DNA from: Ciona intestinalis
Lineage: Eukaryota; Chordata; Ascidiacea; Phlebobranchia; Cionidae
DNA: 64,000 nucleotides
Direction of reading: 5' to 3'
Assembly: GCF_000224145.3 (NCBI RefSeq)
Contig: NC_020166.2
Coordinates: 51-64,050 of the forward strand
A program made the translations under genes and the position numbers. Under the pieces are notes generated by a model. The model did no database searches. It saw only the letters and a program-made list of their open reading frames with translations, and was not told where the DNA came from. Within the stretch, counting starts at the first letter, position 1, and each line of letters opens with the position of its first letter. This document shows, piece by piece, positions 11,801-22,340 of the stretch.

Positions 11801-14800
11801 ATATATATGGGTGTTGTAGTAAATTGGAAAAAAAATCATAAGCGGGCACGAGGTGTATGAAACAGAACACGCATGTTATAACGACTGTTATTGCTTGACA
11901 TGCGAGGATAAATAAGTTACATTTATTTATTCTTTTATTTATTTAAACAAATATTGTGCTGCTGTTAACTTATTTCCAAATACCCAAAAATAAAACTTAA
12001 AAATAAACTATTCTCAATTAACCAAACTATAGATAAAACTTACGTTGTAGTTTTATCTTGGTGAACAGCAAACCGACTTTTATCGATATCCAACCATAAT
12101 AATAATAATTTCTCTCCAATCGTGTTTTGAAGGAAAGTTTTGAATTTGTTGAAACCTTTGGAGTCTAGTGGAACAAAGAAGCATAAAAAAACAGAGCAGA
12201 TAAAGGTAAAAACAAGAAAAAGTGAAACAAAACACAACAAAAGTAAAGGAAAAAAACAGAAGTTGTTGAATTTCTTTATACATGAGTAAACTTAAAATAC
12301 AATAATAAATAACCTTTCTGATAATTTAAATTACACTGGAGCTTTAGCAAAACATAATTTGTTTTAAATGTGTTTTTTTCCTAAATTATTTATCTTTAGA
12401 CCTAAAATAAAGTTAAAGAAAAAAAAGGAAAAAAGTGAAAATATATTAAAACATTTGCATAAATTAAATAAAAAAGAATAAAAAATGGAAAAAACAGAAA
12501 ACGGAAAACGGAACCTCCCACCAGTAAAATCAAATCTCCGAGATGAGGTGGTGAATTCTGATTCGTCAGTTTCGTCCGAAAACACAGAGTCTGTTTCTTC
12601 GTCAAATGTTGATATCAATTTGTACTGTGGGGGGGAGGGGTTAATTACAATTAAGATTTAACATAATATTTTTTATCTCTTATTATTTAACATAATTTTT
12701 TTTATCTTTTTTTATTAAAATAACTTTATTAAAATTTAGGATTCACTAAAAATACTCATTCAGTCTATTTGGGAAAGATATTTTGGCTTAATGAGCCAAA
12801 TTTAGCCTAAACCCCAAGCAATCGACAAGAGCCTAACCAATGTTTGCTGCTAATTTCCTTCTCTTTGTTGTTTTAATTAATCTGATCTTTGTAACGGCAT
12901 TCGAAGATTCAATAATAAATAAAGATTTATGTTTTTACCTTTTCCAAAAATGAAATCGATTTCTTGGCTGGATGTTCCAGTAAGCCTGACAAAGACCTGG
13001 CACTATGGGATCTGAGAAAACAGAATTTTAAGCTGTTACAAAACAGTTTTCATAGCAAAAAGCATGTTATTTAAAGATCGAAGAGAAGGCATTCAACAGT
13101 AAAACTATGTTGTACTTGTCTTTGTAGCACAATAATAGATAATTACTAATGGACAAGCACAGGGCTAGTGGTTAAGGACTTCAGTAGTGATATTCTCATC
13201 GGCCGACTATACTAGTTGCCAAATTTAAACGACTGTACATGGGAATACAACTCCTGCGTGTAAACATTCTATTCTAAGTGGGTGAGGTCCTACAGCAAGG
13301 CACGTGTCATGGATCCTAGTATCTGGTTCTTAACCCTTATTTAGTCTTATTTATATCATACATACCGGTTAGAAAACTTGTCTTCAGGAAATTCAGCTTT
13401 TTCATCAGCTTCCATCACAGCTTCAGCTAACATCTGTTATGCTTATGTTAAGGTTTGAATATTTAATGTTTCTTGTTTATCCTTGTGGTGGGGTAACGCC
13501 ATTTGATAGTCTATATGACACAGATGTTCTGTTCAATACATCTTGTGTCTGCTTTTGAGTTACCACGTATGGAACTTAATTATCCTCGCATGGCGGGGCA
13601 ATGCTGGTCGTTATATCACAGATGTTCTATTTCATACATCTAGTGCTCCCTAAGTTACCATGTATGTAACTTCGTAGGTAATTTTTTGAGGTAAAATATA
13701 AACTTTTTCCCAAATATATAAACCTACATTGTGGGTCAGCTGACTCAGTGGAATTCCCCCATCTTGTGACGAAGATTTGATTATTGGATCTAGGTTGACA
13801 ATGTTGTCAAGTTTTGTGGAACTGAGGTTAGGGCTCATTGAAAGAAACGCTTCTTTTATCGCAAGTGAGACAAAAACTGATGAATATGAGGTGACGCCCG
13901 TCACATCAAAGTTATAACTCCCTAGAAAGTAATTTGGGTAAAATATTTTTGGTTGTTGGTTGAATAAAGGAATGAAACTCATTTTTCCTTGATAAGAAAA
14001 AAATATAAAATGTTGTGCTAGTGAAGAATCCTCCCCCAGCTTATCTGCTAACCACTAATCGTAACAACCAACCATTGGCAAAATTTAAAAATGCATACAT
14101 AGCTCAAGGCTGTCTGAATATATTCTACCAAGGGAAAAACCCAACAGCTTGGGGATTCCCCTAACTAGACCTCTATTAGTTTTTTTAATATTTCGGAGAA
14201 ATATAAAAGTGATTTCTCTTTAGTTGTGGGGACAGCATGGGATTTGTAATCAATGCGCGTATTTGCGTTATAAAATGAAATTGTATGTGAAGTGGGTAAT
14301 ATGCAACAGCACAGGTAAAAGGTAAAAAAAAAATCGCCAAAAAAAATATTTTAATCACCAAAAAATTATTTTTAAAACCGCCAAAAAGAATAAAAAAAAT
14401 AATATTTAATTTAATCCTTAATGCTGCAAAATATAATAAATTAAAAAAAAAAAAAATTTACTTTTCTGCTCTTGCTCCACGGATTTCTCCGAGTTTGTTT
14501 CTTCTTTGCTCTCGTCGCTCTCACTCCCAACACCCTGGTCGCTTTCGTCATCGGAAAGTTCGGGTTCAATCTTTACCACGTGACCGACTATTGTAACGGT
14601 AAAAATTAAAGATTTTTAAATTATTTTTTCGCATCTTTTTTTATATTATTTTGGCATATTTTTAAAACGGCTGGCATGGGGTGTATGACACAAAACACCC
14701 GTGTTATAACAACTTTGGTTTTCCAAGCGAAGATAAAGCAAGCTGGGTTCATTCATTCTTTATGTATGACTGATAATTTAGACAACCCGTTAGCGACCAC

Positions 14801-17800
14801 TAGGTTGAAGAGATTGTTATTAAGTGTTGGCCAAAGCTCACATGGTAGCAGCGACGAGCCTTGAACCCATTACCTTTGGCCTACATGAATGGGCGGTAAC
14901 CATTTTGCCACAGCGCCGCATCAGAGATTACGCCATGAATAAACCAGTTAGGTTACGAACCTTGCGGCACCCTCTTTAGCGGCAATGGCATCACGCACGC
15001 AGCCGCATCGGCATGGATGGGTAATTACTCGGCACACTTGGAGAGAACACGACGGACGATCCAGAAAACGCAGCGTTTGAGGTCAAACGGGAAGAAAACT
15101 TGGGTTCTGTGTTTGAGCTTTGTACCTAAGGATAACTTTCATTTAAAATACGAGTATAATATTGTGGGGTAAGATGGGATACCGTTAGCACCTAAATTCT
15201 ATATTTTCTGATCGTGTTTTAAACAATTAACAACGCTCATTTAGAGTCGTGAGGCTACAGTTATATATAGTAAGATGGGGAAGATGGGACACCTTTTCGT
15301 TTTATTTTCTCGTTCTATTTGGTAGTAAATAAAGAAGTTTCAATGAATTATAAAACCGTATCCTCACAATTCCCATAGACCGTTGTTAATTGCTTAAAAC
15401 GCGATCAGGATATTTGGATATTATATGCTAAAGGTGTCCCATCTTACCCCACCCTACTATATTCATATGTTTTAAAGCAAGCCCACAACTCCAAAAAAAT
15501 CGTTTAAAGTCGCGAGACTTTATGGTTATATCCTTCTGTGAATGTTTAGTTCGCAACCAAATAGAAAAAGAAAAGATAACGAGAACTTGTCCCATTTACC
15601 CCACGAAACTAGACATAAATCTATAAAATGACGTCACTGTGACGTCACAAACCTCATTATTCTCTTTCTTGAAATATTCCTCGGCGTCGTCGGCGATATC
15701 GCGACGAGAATCCATGGAGCTGATTGGACGAGACGAACTCTTGCGTCGAGGGGTTGGAACAGGGGCTGACGTCACAGAACGGGGAGTTCCCGAAACAGAT
15801 ACTGTTTCTACCTGTAGAGGTGTAATTATTTATGTTGAAAAATATAGCAAGGTGGGGTAAGATGGAAAATTACTTCGTTATTGACATTTTAGGAAAACCA
15901 TTATTTGGGTTGGAGCAATGGCCGTTAAGGGTGTTACTCCAGCAGTGGTATTTGAACCTGGTTTTTCTTGATTACGAAACACCTGCTATCAGCACATAAT
16001 ATCCAAATATCCTGATCGTATTTTAAACAATTAACAACGGTCTAAGGAAGTCGTGAGGATTTAGTTTTATAATTCTTTAAATGTTCTTTGTTTACTACCA
16101 AATGAGACGAGAAATAAAATGAAAATATTTTCCATCTCCCTAATTCTACTATATAATGCTTTGACAACACCCAACCACATACTTGCTTTGCCATTGTAAA
16201 CCATTGTTGCGTTTGTGACGGAGTAGAATAGCCCATTGTGACGCTTAATCGTTCCATCATTTGCCCTTTCTCGTCCACAGGGGTGGTGGGAGGGGTCACC
16301 TGAAATAAAATGTATAAATATTACTGTGGGGTAAGATGGGAAACTGTTAGCCCCTAAATCCCATTTTTTTATAATCGTTTTCTGGCAATTAACCACCCCT
16401 CTTTTAAAGCCGTGAGGATACGGTTATATAACTAAAACAGTAACAATTATGTATCTTGAACAGGGACATATACTACTTTGTAGCAGCATTACGCATCGAA
16501 CCCGGAACCCTTCAAGGTGTTTTTGCCTAAACGTAAGTCATGCTATGCAATTTTTACTTTTCGGGTTACCATTACCACCAAGCCATTAATAAAAGTAAAC
16601 AATATCCTTCGTTTGAAACAAACCACAGTTAGTTGTACCTTCTTTTCTTTGTGCCATGGTCTGTAAGTTTGGTCCACAGTCAGTTTAATTCCACATCTGC
16701 GTGTCTCGATTTGTGAGAGTAATTTCGCAAGTCTGAATTCAGAATATACATATATATGACTTTAGATCAGGGTTTATTACACTGTATTTAGTTTGCTGTT
16801 AATCAGGTTTAAGTGTGCCACAAAGTCTCACTAGTGAAGAATACGTTATTTATTAGTCTGGTGGAATGTTTTAGAGGTTGGTAGTTAGATAGGGGTTAGT
16901 GGTTAGGAATTATATGGGTTAGGAGTTACGTTCTGTCCATTACGTTGAATAACAACTCTATTACCCTTTTTGCATGGTCACTTTTATGCGCGTAAGTACT
17001 CGCATATTTATTCGCAAAAACAAAGTTAACACGCAACGTCATAAGCGTTTGCGAGTAAATATGCCAGTACTTACGCGCATAAAAGTGACCATGCAAAAAG
17101 GGTATATGATTGACATTTTACCCTCATAAGACTCAAAATACAAGTATATAATAAACATACAGCATATATATTATACCTTCATATAACATATATCATACCT
17201 ATATTCCATGTAGAGATCACTACGTAGAAAAGTTGGAAGTCGGAATCTTTTAATCCATTGCATGCCTTGTTCTTTGTCAAGACACTGGGGAAAAAATATT
17301 AAAATTTTGAGTATATTTTGAATGTGAAAGAAAGTAACTTATTTATCCTCGCATGGCGGGGTAACAACACTCGTTATAACACGGGTGTTCCGTTTCATAC
17401 ATCCCGTGCCAGCTTACAAGTTAACACATATGTAACCTGTTTATCTTCAGCCGGGCAACGACAGTTGTGTTCTGTTTCATACACTTCTTGTCCGCTTACA
17501 AGTTACGTAAGTAACTTTGTAGTTGATTTGGCTGCCATTTGTGAGAAATTCAGCTATTGCAATATGAGTTTTTCTTCATAACTGCGAGTGTATATAGTAG
17601 GGTGGGGTAAGACAGTCTATGTTTTCATTCGCTTTTCTCGTCCCATTTGATAGCAAACAAACAATATTTACAGAAGTATATCCGTATCCTTACGACTTTA
17701 AAAAGTTGTTGTTAATTGTTAAAAACAGGATGGGAAAGAATTCGGAATTTGTATACTAACGGCAACCCATTTTACCCCAACTGATAATAACTTTTGTAAT

Positions 17801-20306
17801 AAAAATTTTTAGCGCCAAATAAAAATCACAAACCTTGACACTAAAACTCGTTTTTATCTCCTCTTCCTCCTCATTATTTTCTTCCGCTTTCTCTCTTTCA
17901 TAATGAGGGAGGCGGATTGGTGGGTGGGGGATCGCATTCTGTTTTATTGGGATTTAAGTTAATAGGAAAATCTTGTACTGGAAAACAAGTATTTAAACGC
18001 AAGTAACAATTTTGTCTTTTATATTGACATCAAAAATTAAAAACATTGACACTAAAAAAATAAAAATGAATAATAATAATTTGTAAACAAGACATTTGCA
18101 AAAATAGAGTTCTTAGGTATACGTTACATGTACGTTAAAAATTATGGTTAAAATGTATAGTAGGGTGGGGGAAGATGGGACACCTTTAGCACATAATATC
18201 AAAATATCCTGATCGTGTTTTAAACAATTAACAACGGTCTGTCGGGGTCGTGAGGATTTAGTTTCATAACTATTTGAATGTTCTTTGTTTACTACTATAC
18301 ATGGGACGAGAAAATCGAGTTAAAAGGTGTCCCATCTTCCCCCACACTACTGTATAAATATTAACACTATAGAAGTGAACATTAACACAATAAAAAAATA
18401 GACGGTATAAAAAATAGACTGTACCTTATACACTTGACTGATAGGTGTTTGGGACCTTGCATATGACTTGATTTTGTCAGCGAGTTTAAATTTCTCCGGA
18501 GTTAAAACTTCGAATCCTCCAGTGTCAGTATTAAACCTTAATGGCTCCGGGAAACTCTGTGGAATTTAAATGAATGTAACTTGCGTAGTTTTTTGTTTTA
18601 TACACCTCGTGTCCGCTTACAAATTACCACGTGTGTAACTTATGACACGACAGTCGTTATAATACGGGTGTTCTGTTTCATACACCTTGTGCTCGCTTAC
18701 AAATTACCACGTATGTGACTTATTTATTCCAGTGGGGCAACGACAGTTGTTATTACACGGTTGTTCTGGTCAGTTTCAATACAAATATAACAGTCTATTT
18801 ATGATACAATTAATAACTAAAACCATCTTCAGTAATGTAAAAAGTTCAAAAATTTTCATAAATAAAATTGGGGACAAAAACGTGATTTTTCAGCATTAAT
18901 TCAACGTTATCCAGTGGTAGCTTAATCTATGTTTGTCTGTTTGTCTGTGTTTTACTCGAACCACGAGCACAACAAGCTACTTCATCATCTGATTCATTAT
19001 CGTTGAATAACTTCACGCTCACTTACCGGTAATTCAAGGAAAGTGTTGAAATAATCAACGAAAAGATCGTCTGTGGCGAGGAACTCGTCCTACCGTGCAA
19101 TGAACTCAAGTTATTATCAAACACATAAAAAAACATATAGTAGGGTGGGGTATATGGACATTTTCTATGCCCCCTTTTTGAATTAATAGGGGGTGTATAT
19201 AGTAGGATGGGGCAAGATGGGACACCTTTTCATACTAATTTCTTATTTTCATACTAATTTCTTTCATACTAATTTCATGGTAGTAAACAAAAAACATTCA
19301 AAAAATATGAAACCGTATCCTCACGACTCTAATAGACCGTTATTATTTGTTTAAAAAATGGTCAGGATGTTTGGATATTATGTGCTAAATGTGTCCCATC
19401 TTCCCCAACACCACTATATATGTATGGTATACCACCGCGATCGACAGTCGTTATCACACGGGTTTAACACTTCATGCCAGCCAGTGACCATGTATGTTAC
19501 TTTGTGGGTGATTTTTTTTTTTATGTGTTTGGCTGATAATTTGGACAACCCATTAGTGACCACTGGGTTGGAGCAATTGCCGTTAAGTGTCTTGCCCAAG
19601 GAACATACGCCCACAGTGGTAGCAGCGTCGAGCCTTGAACCCATTACCTATGGCGCCGGTCAATAAACAAAGAATGTTTACAAAATCATCCAACCGTATT
19701 CTCATATGACCCTTGACCAGGAAAACACGATCACAAAATATGCGATTTAAATTCTAACGACGTCCGATTTTTTTATATATATCCCTCAGAAATACAATTA
19801 CAAAATTACAACAGTCTTCTAATAGGTGTTACTAATGTACTTACAAAATCATTTTCGTCGATTTCCGGCGGATCTGTGAAAATAATAAAGTTAATATTAT
19901 TTAAACTGTGATATTTATATATTATAGTAGGGTGCTGGGGGAGTATGGGACACCTTTAGCACTTAAATCCAAATATCCTGATCGTGTTTAAACAATAAAC
20001 AACGGTCTATGGGGGTCGTGGGGATACGGTTTTGTAATTTTTTAAATGTTCTTTGTTTACTTCCAAATGAGATTAAAAAAATGAACGAAAAGGTGTCCCA
20101 TCCTCCCCCACCGTACTATAATAACTTTATTTGTCTCTTCGATTACGGTAGCAAAGATTCAGAAATATTTAAAACGATAAGACAGGATATAGCGACAAAA
20201 CAACAGTTGTTAAAACACGCTTACAGTTAAAAAATATATTAACACTTAAAACTAATATATACAATTGGTTTGCATTTTTACCTGTAGTTAGTATTTTCTC
20301 TGGCAT
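3133..20306 (-). CDS. RGS22: RGS22-like multi-RGS-domain protein, 34 coding exons
   Basis: Regulator of G-protein signalling 22 orthologue. The family binds and regulates G-alpha subunits; human RGS22 is mainly testis-expressed. Exons, 5' to 3' on the minus strand: 20282-20306, 19845-19873, 19027-19089, 18425-18556, 17835-17938, 17199-17284, 16639-16732, 16183-16299, 15653-15811, 14999-15125, 14462-14587, 13728-13921, 13366-13433, 12939-13011, 12522-12624, 12044-12164, 11619-11780, 10990-11173, 10590-10797, 10192-10258, 9942-10050, 9344-9409, 9031-9132, 8506-8700, 8056-8136, 7508-7671, 6983-7145, 6194-6421, 5678-5839, 5250-5429, 4791-4955, 4129-4357, 3731-3834, 3133-3288. All join in phase except exon 5, which is one base short. 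Start ATG is at 20304-20306 and stop TAA at 3133-3135. About 1,448 residues, longer than human (about 1,264). Identity rests on remembered motifs such as LATDDLFVDYFNTFLELP, EQGMQWIKRFRLPTFLRSD and KYFFGPNSPATKD. Least certain are exon 33 and the exon 31 donor. Confidence 0.88.
4490..4620 (+). repeat. tRNA-like SINE head (family C)
   Basis: Reference description for family C. A stretch resembling tRNA, with an A-box-like tggttaacacac and a B-box-like gggttcaaggct, followed in fuller copies by caaga-cact-taacggcaattgctccaaccc and the arms ending gtgttctgtttcatacac. It is probably a tRNA-derived SINE (inference). This copy lies in RGS22 intron 31. Confidence 0.5.
5035..5610. repeat. Family C repeat copies in RGS22 introns
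   Basis: Two inverted or partial copies flank exon 30 (5035-5195 and 5490-5610). Both carry the tail module cacgaggtgtataaaacagaacacc and ataacgactgtc. Confidence 0.6.
6194..7671 (-). CDS. RGS22: RGS22 exons 26-28: third RGS domain
   Basis: Exon 26 has YTFDELIRNRIELEFFRKFL. Exon 27 begins after ctcaag at 7145, an acceptor chosen because it restores phase and the family reading NYAKTDLLCWLDIESFKRI; the alternative acceptor at 7160 shifts frame. Then come KYLHKKYFFGPNSPATKDEQ and exon 28 with KYVRQRIEKRWLPLFLATEE. A complete RGS fold, about residues 960-1100. Confidence 0.9.
6711..6898. mobile_element. Decayed family A MITE
   Basis: Ends agtagggtaggataag and cttgtcctaccc with a diverged interior; an old copy in RGS22 intron 27. 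Confidence 0.5.
7180..7480 (-). repeat. tRNA-like SINE, fuller copy
   Basis: The head (gtggttagcatggc, then aatgggtttaacgc) is followed by the body with ttcatacacctcatgcc, gaccactgggttga and gtgtatggctcc. It lies in RGS22 intron 26, immediately upstream of the exon 27 acceptor. Confidence 0.55.
8056..10258 (-). CDS. RGS22: RGS22 exons 20-25: second RGS domain
   Basis: After a short basic linker exon, exons 22-24 encode ALYHDTRAGWFFTQFCEQSG, MWNNAVHFWFDLQDFHHLFY and ATRRQIQLKLSPAFDELFDS, the helical bundle of an RGS domain, about residues 785-925. Exon 25 (IELIKQERNLNVAPRYL) closes it. Intronic repeats include a family A copy at 9680-9866. Confidence 0.88.
8215..8430 (-). repeat. Family C repeat
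   Basis: Carries taacccagtggtcacta and cgaggtgtatggaacagaac, in RGS22 intron 24. Confidence 0.6.
8740..8945 (+). repeat. Family C repeat
   Basis: Begins tatttatcctcggatggcgg and ends gaccactgggttgaagcaat, in RGS22 intron 23, next to the exon 24 acceptor. Confidence 0.6.
9680..9866. mobile_element. Family A MITE
   Basis: Near-complete copy in RGS22 intron 21. Right end cccccaccctacta is intact, left end slightly shortened. Confidence 0.8.
10590..13011 (-). CDS. RGS22: RGS22 exons 14-19: central RGS domain and linker
   Basis: Exons 14-15 give LSGLLEHPAKKSISFLEK and YKLISTFDEETDSVFSDETD. Exon 16 starts a typical RGS core (GFNKFKTFLQNTIGEKLLLL then WLDIDKSRF), about residues 500-595. Exon 17 continues with KLEHATLWRIDHLHDVQRNI. 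Exons 18-19 are proline/serine-rich linker. Exon 18 sits at the centre of a large inverted repeat (see that entry). Confidence 0.88.
10741..11500. repeat. Large imperfect inverted repeat enclosing RGS22 exon 18
   Basis: The arms are 10741-10928 and 11311-11500, in opposite orientation, with exon 18 (10990-11173) in the loop. The outer parts are best preserved: the first 51 nt of exon 19 (10747-10797) match 11450-11499 in reverse orientation with one substitution and one missing base. The inner parts (10860-10926 against 11313-11372) are more diverged. A decayed direct copy of the exon 19 acceptor and start lies at 10888-10926 and still has its AG. Confidence 0.75.
11840..11925. repeat. Family C fragment
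   Basis: Contains gcgggcacgaggtgtatgaa and ataacgactgttattgc, in RGS22 intron 16. Confidence 0.6.
13366..16299 (-). CDS. RGS22: RGS22 exons 8-13: low-complexity linker
   Basis: Ser/Thr/Pro-rich exons (VTPPTTPVDEKGQMMERL, VETVSVSGTPRSVTSAPVP), then an acidic exon (EPELSDDESDQGVGSESDE) and SYNFDVTGVTSYSSVFVSLA. They connect the N-terminal RGS-like region to the central RGS domain. Exon 10 (14999-15125) is closed by a gtgcgt donor; a stop two codons further on in that frame is therefore intronic. Phases are consistent throughout. Linker sequence is poorly conserved, so these exons rest on splice signals and phase more than on homology. Confidence 0.78.
13480..13680 (+). repeat. Two partial family C units
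   Basis: Two consecutive units with tgttctgttcaatacatctt and tcctcgcatggcggggcaat, in RGS22 intron 12. Confidence 0.55.
14660..14920 (+). repeat. Family C copy with tRNA-like end
   Basis: Runs from ggcatggggtgtatgacac through gaccactaggttgaag to the inverted tRNA-like head (gacgagccttgaaccc), in RGS22 intron 10. Confidence 0.55.
15166..15468. mobile_element. Nested or composite family A MITEs
   Basis: A left fragment (15166-15265) abuts a near-complete inverted copy (15266-15468) in RGS22 intron 9. Confidence 0.7.
15978..16155. mobile_element. Family A MITE, left end missing
   Basis: Starts within the interior (agcacataatatccaaat); the right end is diverged. RGS22 intron 8. Confidence 0.65.
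16321..16432. mobile_element. Family A MITE fragment
   Basis: Left half only (gtggggtaagatgggaaac), in RGS22 intron 7. Confidence 0.55.
16639..20306 (-). CDS. RGS22: RGS22 exons 1-7: N-terminal RGS-like region
   Basis: Exon 1 (20282-20306) gives MPEKILTT and splices in phase to PPEIDENDF, then DEFLATDDLFVDYFNTFLEL and SFPEPLRFNTDTGGFEVLTP. Exons 6-7 contribute CLDKEQGMQWIKRF, LPTFLRSDLYMEYR and LAKLLSQIETRRCGIKL. This is the degenerate, split RGS fold at the N terminus of the RGS22 family, roughly residues 18-180 here. Introns hold family A elements at 17594, 18157, 19135 and 19922. Confidence 0.88.
16962..17104. mobile_element. 143-bp foldback element with ~57-bp inverted arms
   Basis: The ends tacccttttttgcatggtc-like and its complement extend inward through acttttatgcgcgtaagtac to tatttattcgcaaa, leaving a loop of only about 30 bp. 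It is flanked by TA. It does not match families A-C. RGS22 intron 6. Confidence 0.8.
17594..17788. mobile_element. Family A MITE
   Basis: Recognisable left end (agtagggtggggtaagac) and diverged right end, between RGS22 exons 5 and 6. Confidence 0.65.
17835..17938 (-). other. RGS22: RGS22 exon 5 with an apparent 1-nt frameshift
   Basis: The exon is bounded by a good acceptor (aaaacag) and donor (gtttgt) and is 104 nt. Exon 4 ends in phase 0 and enters as NAIPHPPIRLPHYEREKAEE, while exon 6 requires the frame encoding the exon's tail (GEEIKTSFSVK-like, Glu-rich). The two frames differ by one base; neither is open across the whole exon. The slip maps to the attatttc run near 17875-17885. One missing base restores continuity. 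This may be a sequencing or assembly error in a homopolymer, or a real allele. Confidence 0.75.
18157..18356. mobile_element. Family A MITE, full length
   Basis: Both ends intact (tagtagggtgggggaagatg; cccccacactact), in RGS22 intron 4. Confidence 0.85.
18590..18765 (+). repeat. Two family C units
   Basis: Two units containing tacacctcgtgtccgcttac and ttcatacaccttgtgctc, in RGS22 intron 3. Confidence 0.55.
19135..19428. mobile_element. Family A MITE with duplicated left end
   Basis: A left-end fragment (19135-19165) is followed by a full copy (19197-19428) in RGS22 intron 2. The copy contains a short internal repeat of atactaatttctt. Confidence 0.7.
19440..19660 (+). repeat. Family C repeat, long copy
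   Basis: Continuous body from cgacagtcgttatcacacgg through gaccactgggttggagca to the tRNA-like end (gagccttgaacccatta). Confidence 0.6.
19922..20121. mobile_element. Family A MITE in RGS22 intron 1
   Basis: Full length with both ends, about 180 bp downstream of the RGS22 start exon. Confidence 0.8.
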
Positions 20307-20560
20307 GTTCAAAGACCGCTAAACCATTTTTAACTTCGCTCTGTTTTGGATCCTATTACCTAGCTACAGTATAACAAAAGAGAGCTCAATTCAGCTGGCG
20401 GATAAAACTACTAGCGCCGTTTTGTTCACCGTTTGAGGGGCAACAATACAGCGTACACATAATAAAACCACGAATGGATACGTATCGAACAATACAGTGG
20501 AACCGCTGTAATAATTTTCGCGAATCTGACCCTGATCTGGTGCTCATAGAGTTGAACGAT

Positions 20561-20650
20561 CCTTATGTAAAGAAATACAGTAAGGATCTGGTGCTACGAA
20601 AATACGTAACAGACAAAAATCAAGTCCGACCAATTGTTTAATAAAATATA
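20561..20650 (+). repeat. Family D repeat, truncated
   Basis: Contains aaatacagtaaggatctggt and acagacaaaaatcaagtc, shared with 46485-46625 and, inverted, with 22204-22340. Confidence 0.65.
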
Positions 20651-20830
20651 TTTAGTAAAGTGGGGGAAAATGGGACACTTTTAGCACATAACATGTTTTA
20701 AAAAATTAACAACGGTCTATGGAAGTCGTCAGAATACGGTTTTATAACTCTTTGAATGCTCTTTGTTTAATACCAAATGGGACGAGAAAATAGAATAAAA
20801 AGGTGTCCCATCTTCCCCCACCCTACTGTA
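20648..20830. mobile_element. Family A MITE
   Basis: Near full length; abuts the family D repeat. Confidence 0.75.
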
Positions 20831-21034
20831 CATTTAGCCTGATTGGCATCGGCAGTCTTTTCGAATAGCTGTGTTGTTCTAATGTTAAATATTTACTAAT
20901 GTACTTGTATTTAGTTTCACTGTACCTACTGATTCGTACAGAAACCTTATTGCAAACGCCGTGTTTAATGAAGCAATATTTAAACAAATGTTTAAGTAGA
21001 TATGGTTTGACGTCAATAATAAGTTCGATCACAT

Positions 21035-21212
21035 ATATAGTAGGGTGGGGTAAGATGGAATACGGTTAGCACTTAAATTTCCAGACCGTGTTTTTAACAA
21101 TTAACAATGCCCCCTTAAGTCGTGAGAATATGGTTTTATAATGCTGCTTGTTTACCATCAAATGGGACAATAAATGATAGGTGTCCCGTATATCCCCACC
21201 CTATTATAACTG
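21035..21212. mobile_element. Family A MITE, diverged
   Basis: Left end tagtagggtggggtaagatg, right end ccccaccctattat, interior shortened. Confidence 0.7.
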
Positions 21213-22033
21213 TTTTACTAAACGCATTAGGCTAGCACTATAATGGGTAGGGTTTGAAATGATGGATGAGACAGCAATAACTATTGTGGAGTATTTGTCT
21301 ACCTTCCTCCCAAACCAACGCAGTTCGGTTTACAAAACTAACTCAGTCATAATGTTTGTTTTACTCAGTAAGTCTGAAACCTTACCTATTACTAACGCTG
21401 TATAGTATAGTCCTTCTTGTTCGTATGCCCATTTCATAAAGACTTAGAACTGCTGAAACCTCCCCTTTTTTAGAACGTCTTAATTATAACCTGGTAAATT
21501 TTATACGTTTTGTCTGCTTAGATATATGTGTATGTACTGTACACGCAGCTACAGTTTGCGCAAACATAGCAACTTATTTCGCCAAACAGAACAGGTTTCA
21601 GGCAGAACACTTAACACATACGCGCTACACAAAGAGCGAATTCAATGTACAGACACAAGTGGCCATACTGGGTAAGGCGGCCTTTTATTAAACCACAATC
21701 GAAACACAATAGTTTGTAGACATTTGTAAGCTTTATTACCGCTAGGCTGTGTACAATGAAACAAGATATGTCTTCTAGTAACATGAACCGAAAATTTGTT
21801 ACATTTTACAACAACATTTCGTGCAACGCACGCACCCAGCATGCAAGATAATGGTATAGCTGGCCCACAAAACGTGGAATTTAAAGAATTTATGCTGAAG
21901 TGGCTATCCAGCAGTAAAGTGCTATACGTGTTAAAGGATCGCTGTTACCACATTTCTCTTTAAAGGGTGATACGGTGTTACTATGACATAGCAGCATATA
22001 TAACTGTAGTATTCATTTCCCAGCTCGTAGGCA

Positions 22034-22200
22034 AGTAGGGTGGGGTAAGATGGGACACCTTTTCGTTTTATTTCTCGTCTCACTAATTGGTAGTAAACAA
22101 AGCATATTCAAAGAATTATAAAACCGAATCTCCACGTCTCCCTGCATAGACCATTGTTGATTACTAAACAAGATCAGGTTATTTGGACATTATGTGCTGA
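22034..22200. mobile_element. Family A MITE, right end missing
   Basis: Starts agtagggtggggtaagatgg and runs into the family D repeat. Confidence 0.65.
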
Positions 22201-22203
22201 AGA

Positions 22204-22340
22204 GGTGGATTCCATCTATTGTTCAGTACATATGAATAAGAGACAGACGAAGTCATTTAGAAAATGTATATTTTTTATTATAAAATTGGTTGGACTTGAT
22301 TTTTGTCCGCTACGCTTTCATAGCATCAGATCCTATTGGT
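22204..22340 (-). repeat. Family D repeat, inverted
   Basis: Reverse complement of the 46485-46625 copy: aataagagacagacgaagtc and cttgatttttgtccgctacg. Confidence 0.6.

Noticed and set aside
15025..15027. In-frame TAA inside RGS22 exon 10
   Set aside because: It appears only if the exon is read from the acceptor near 15108; using the acceptor at 15126 and the gtgcgt donor at 14998 gives an open exon in the right phase.
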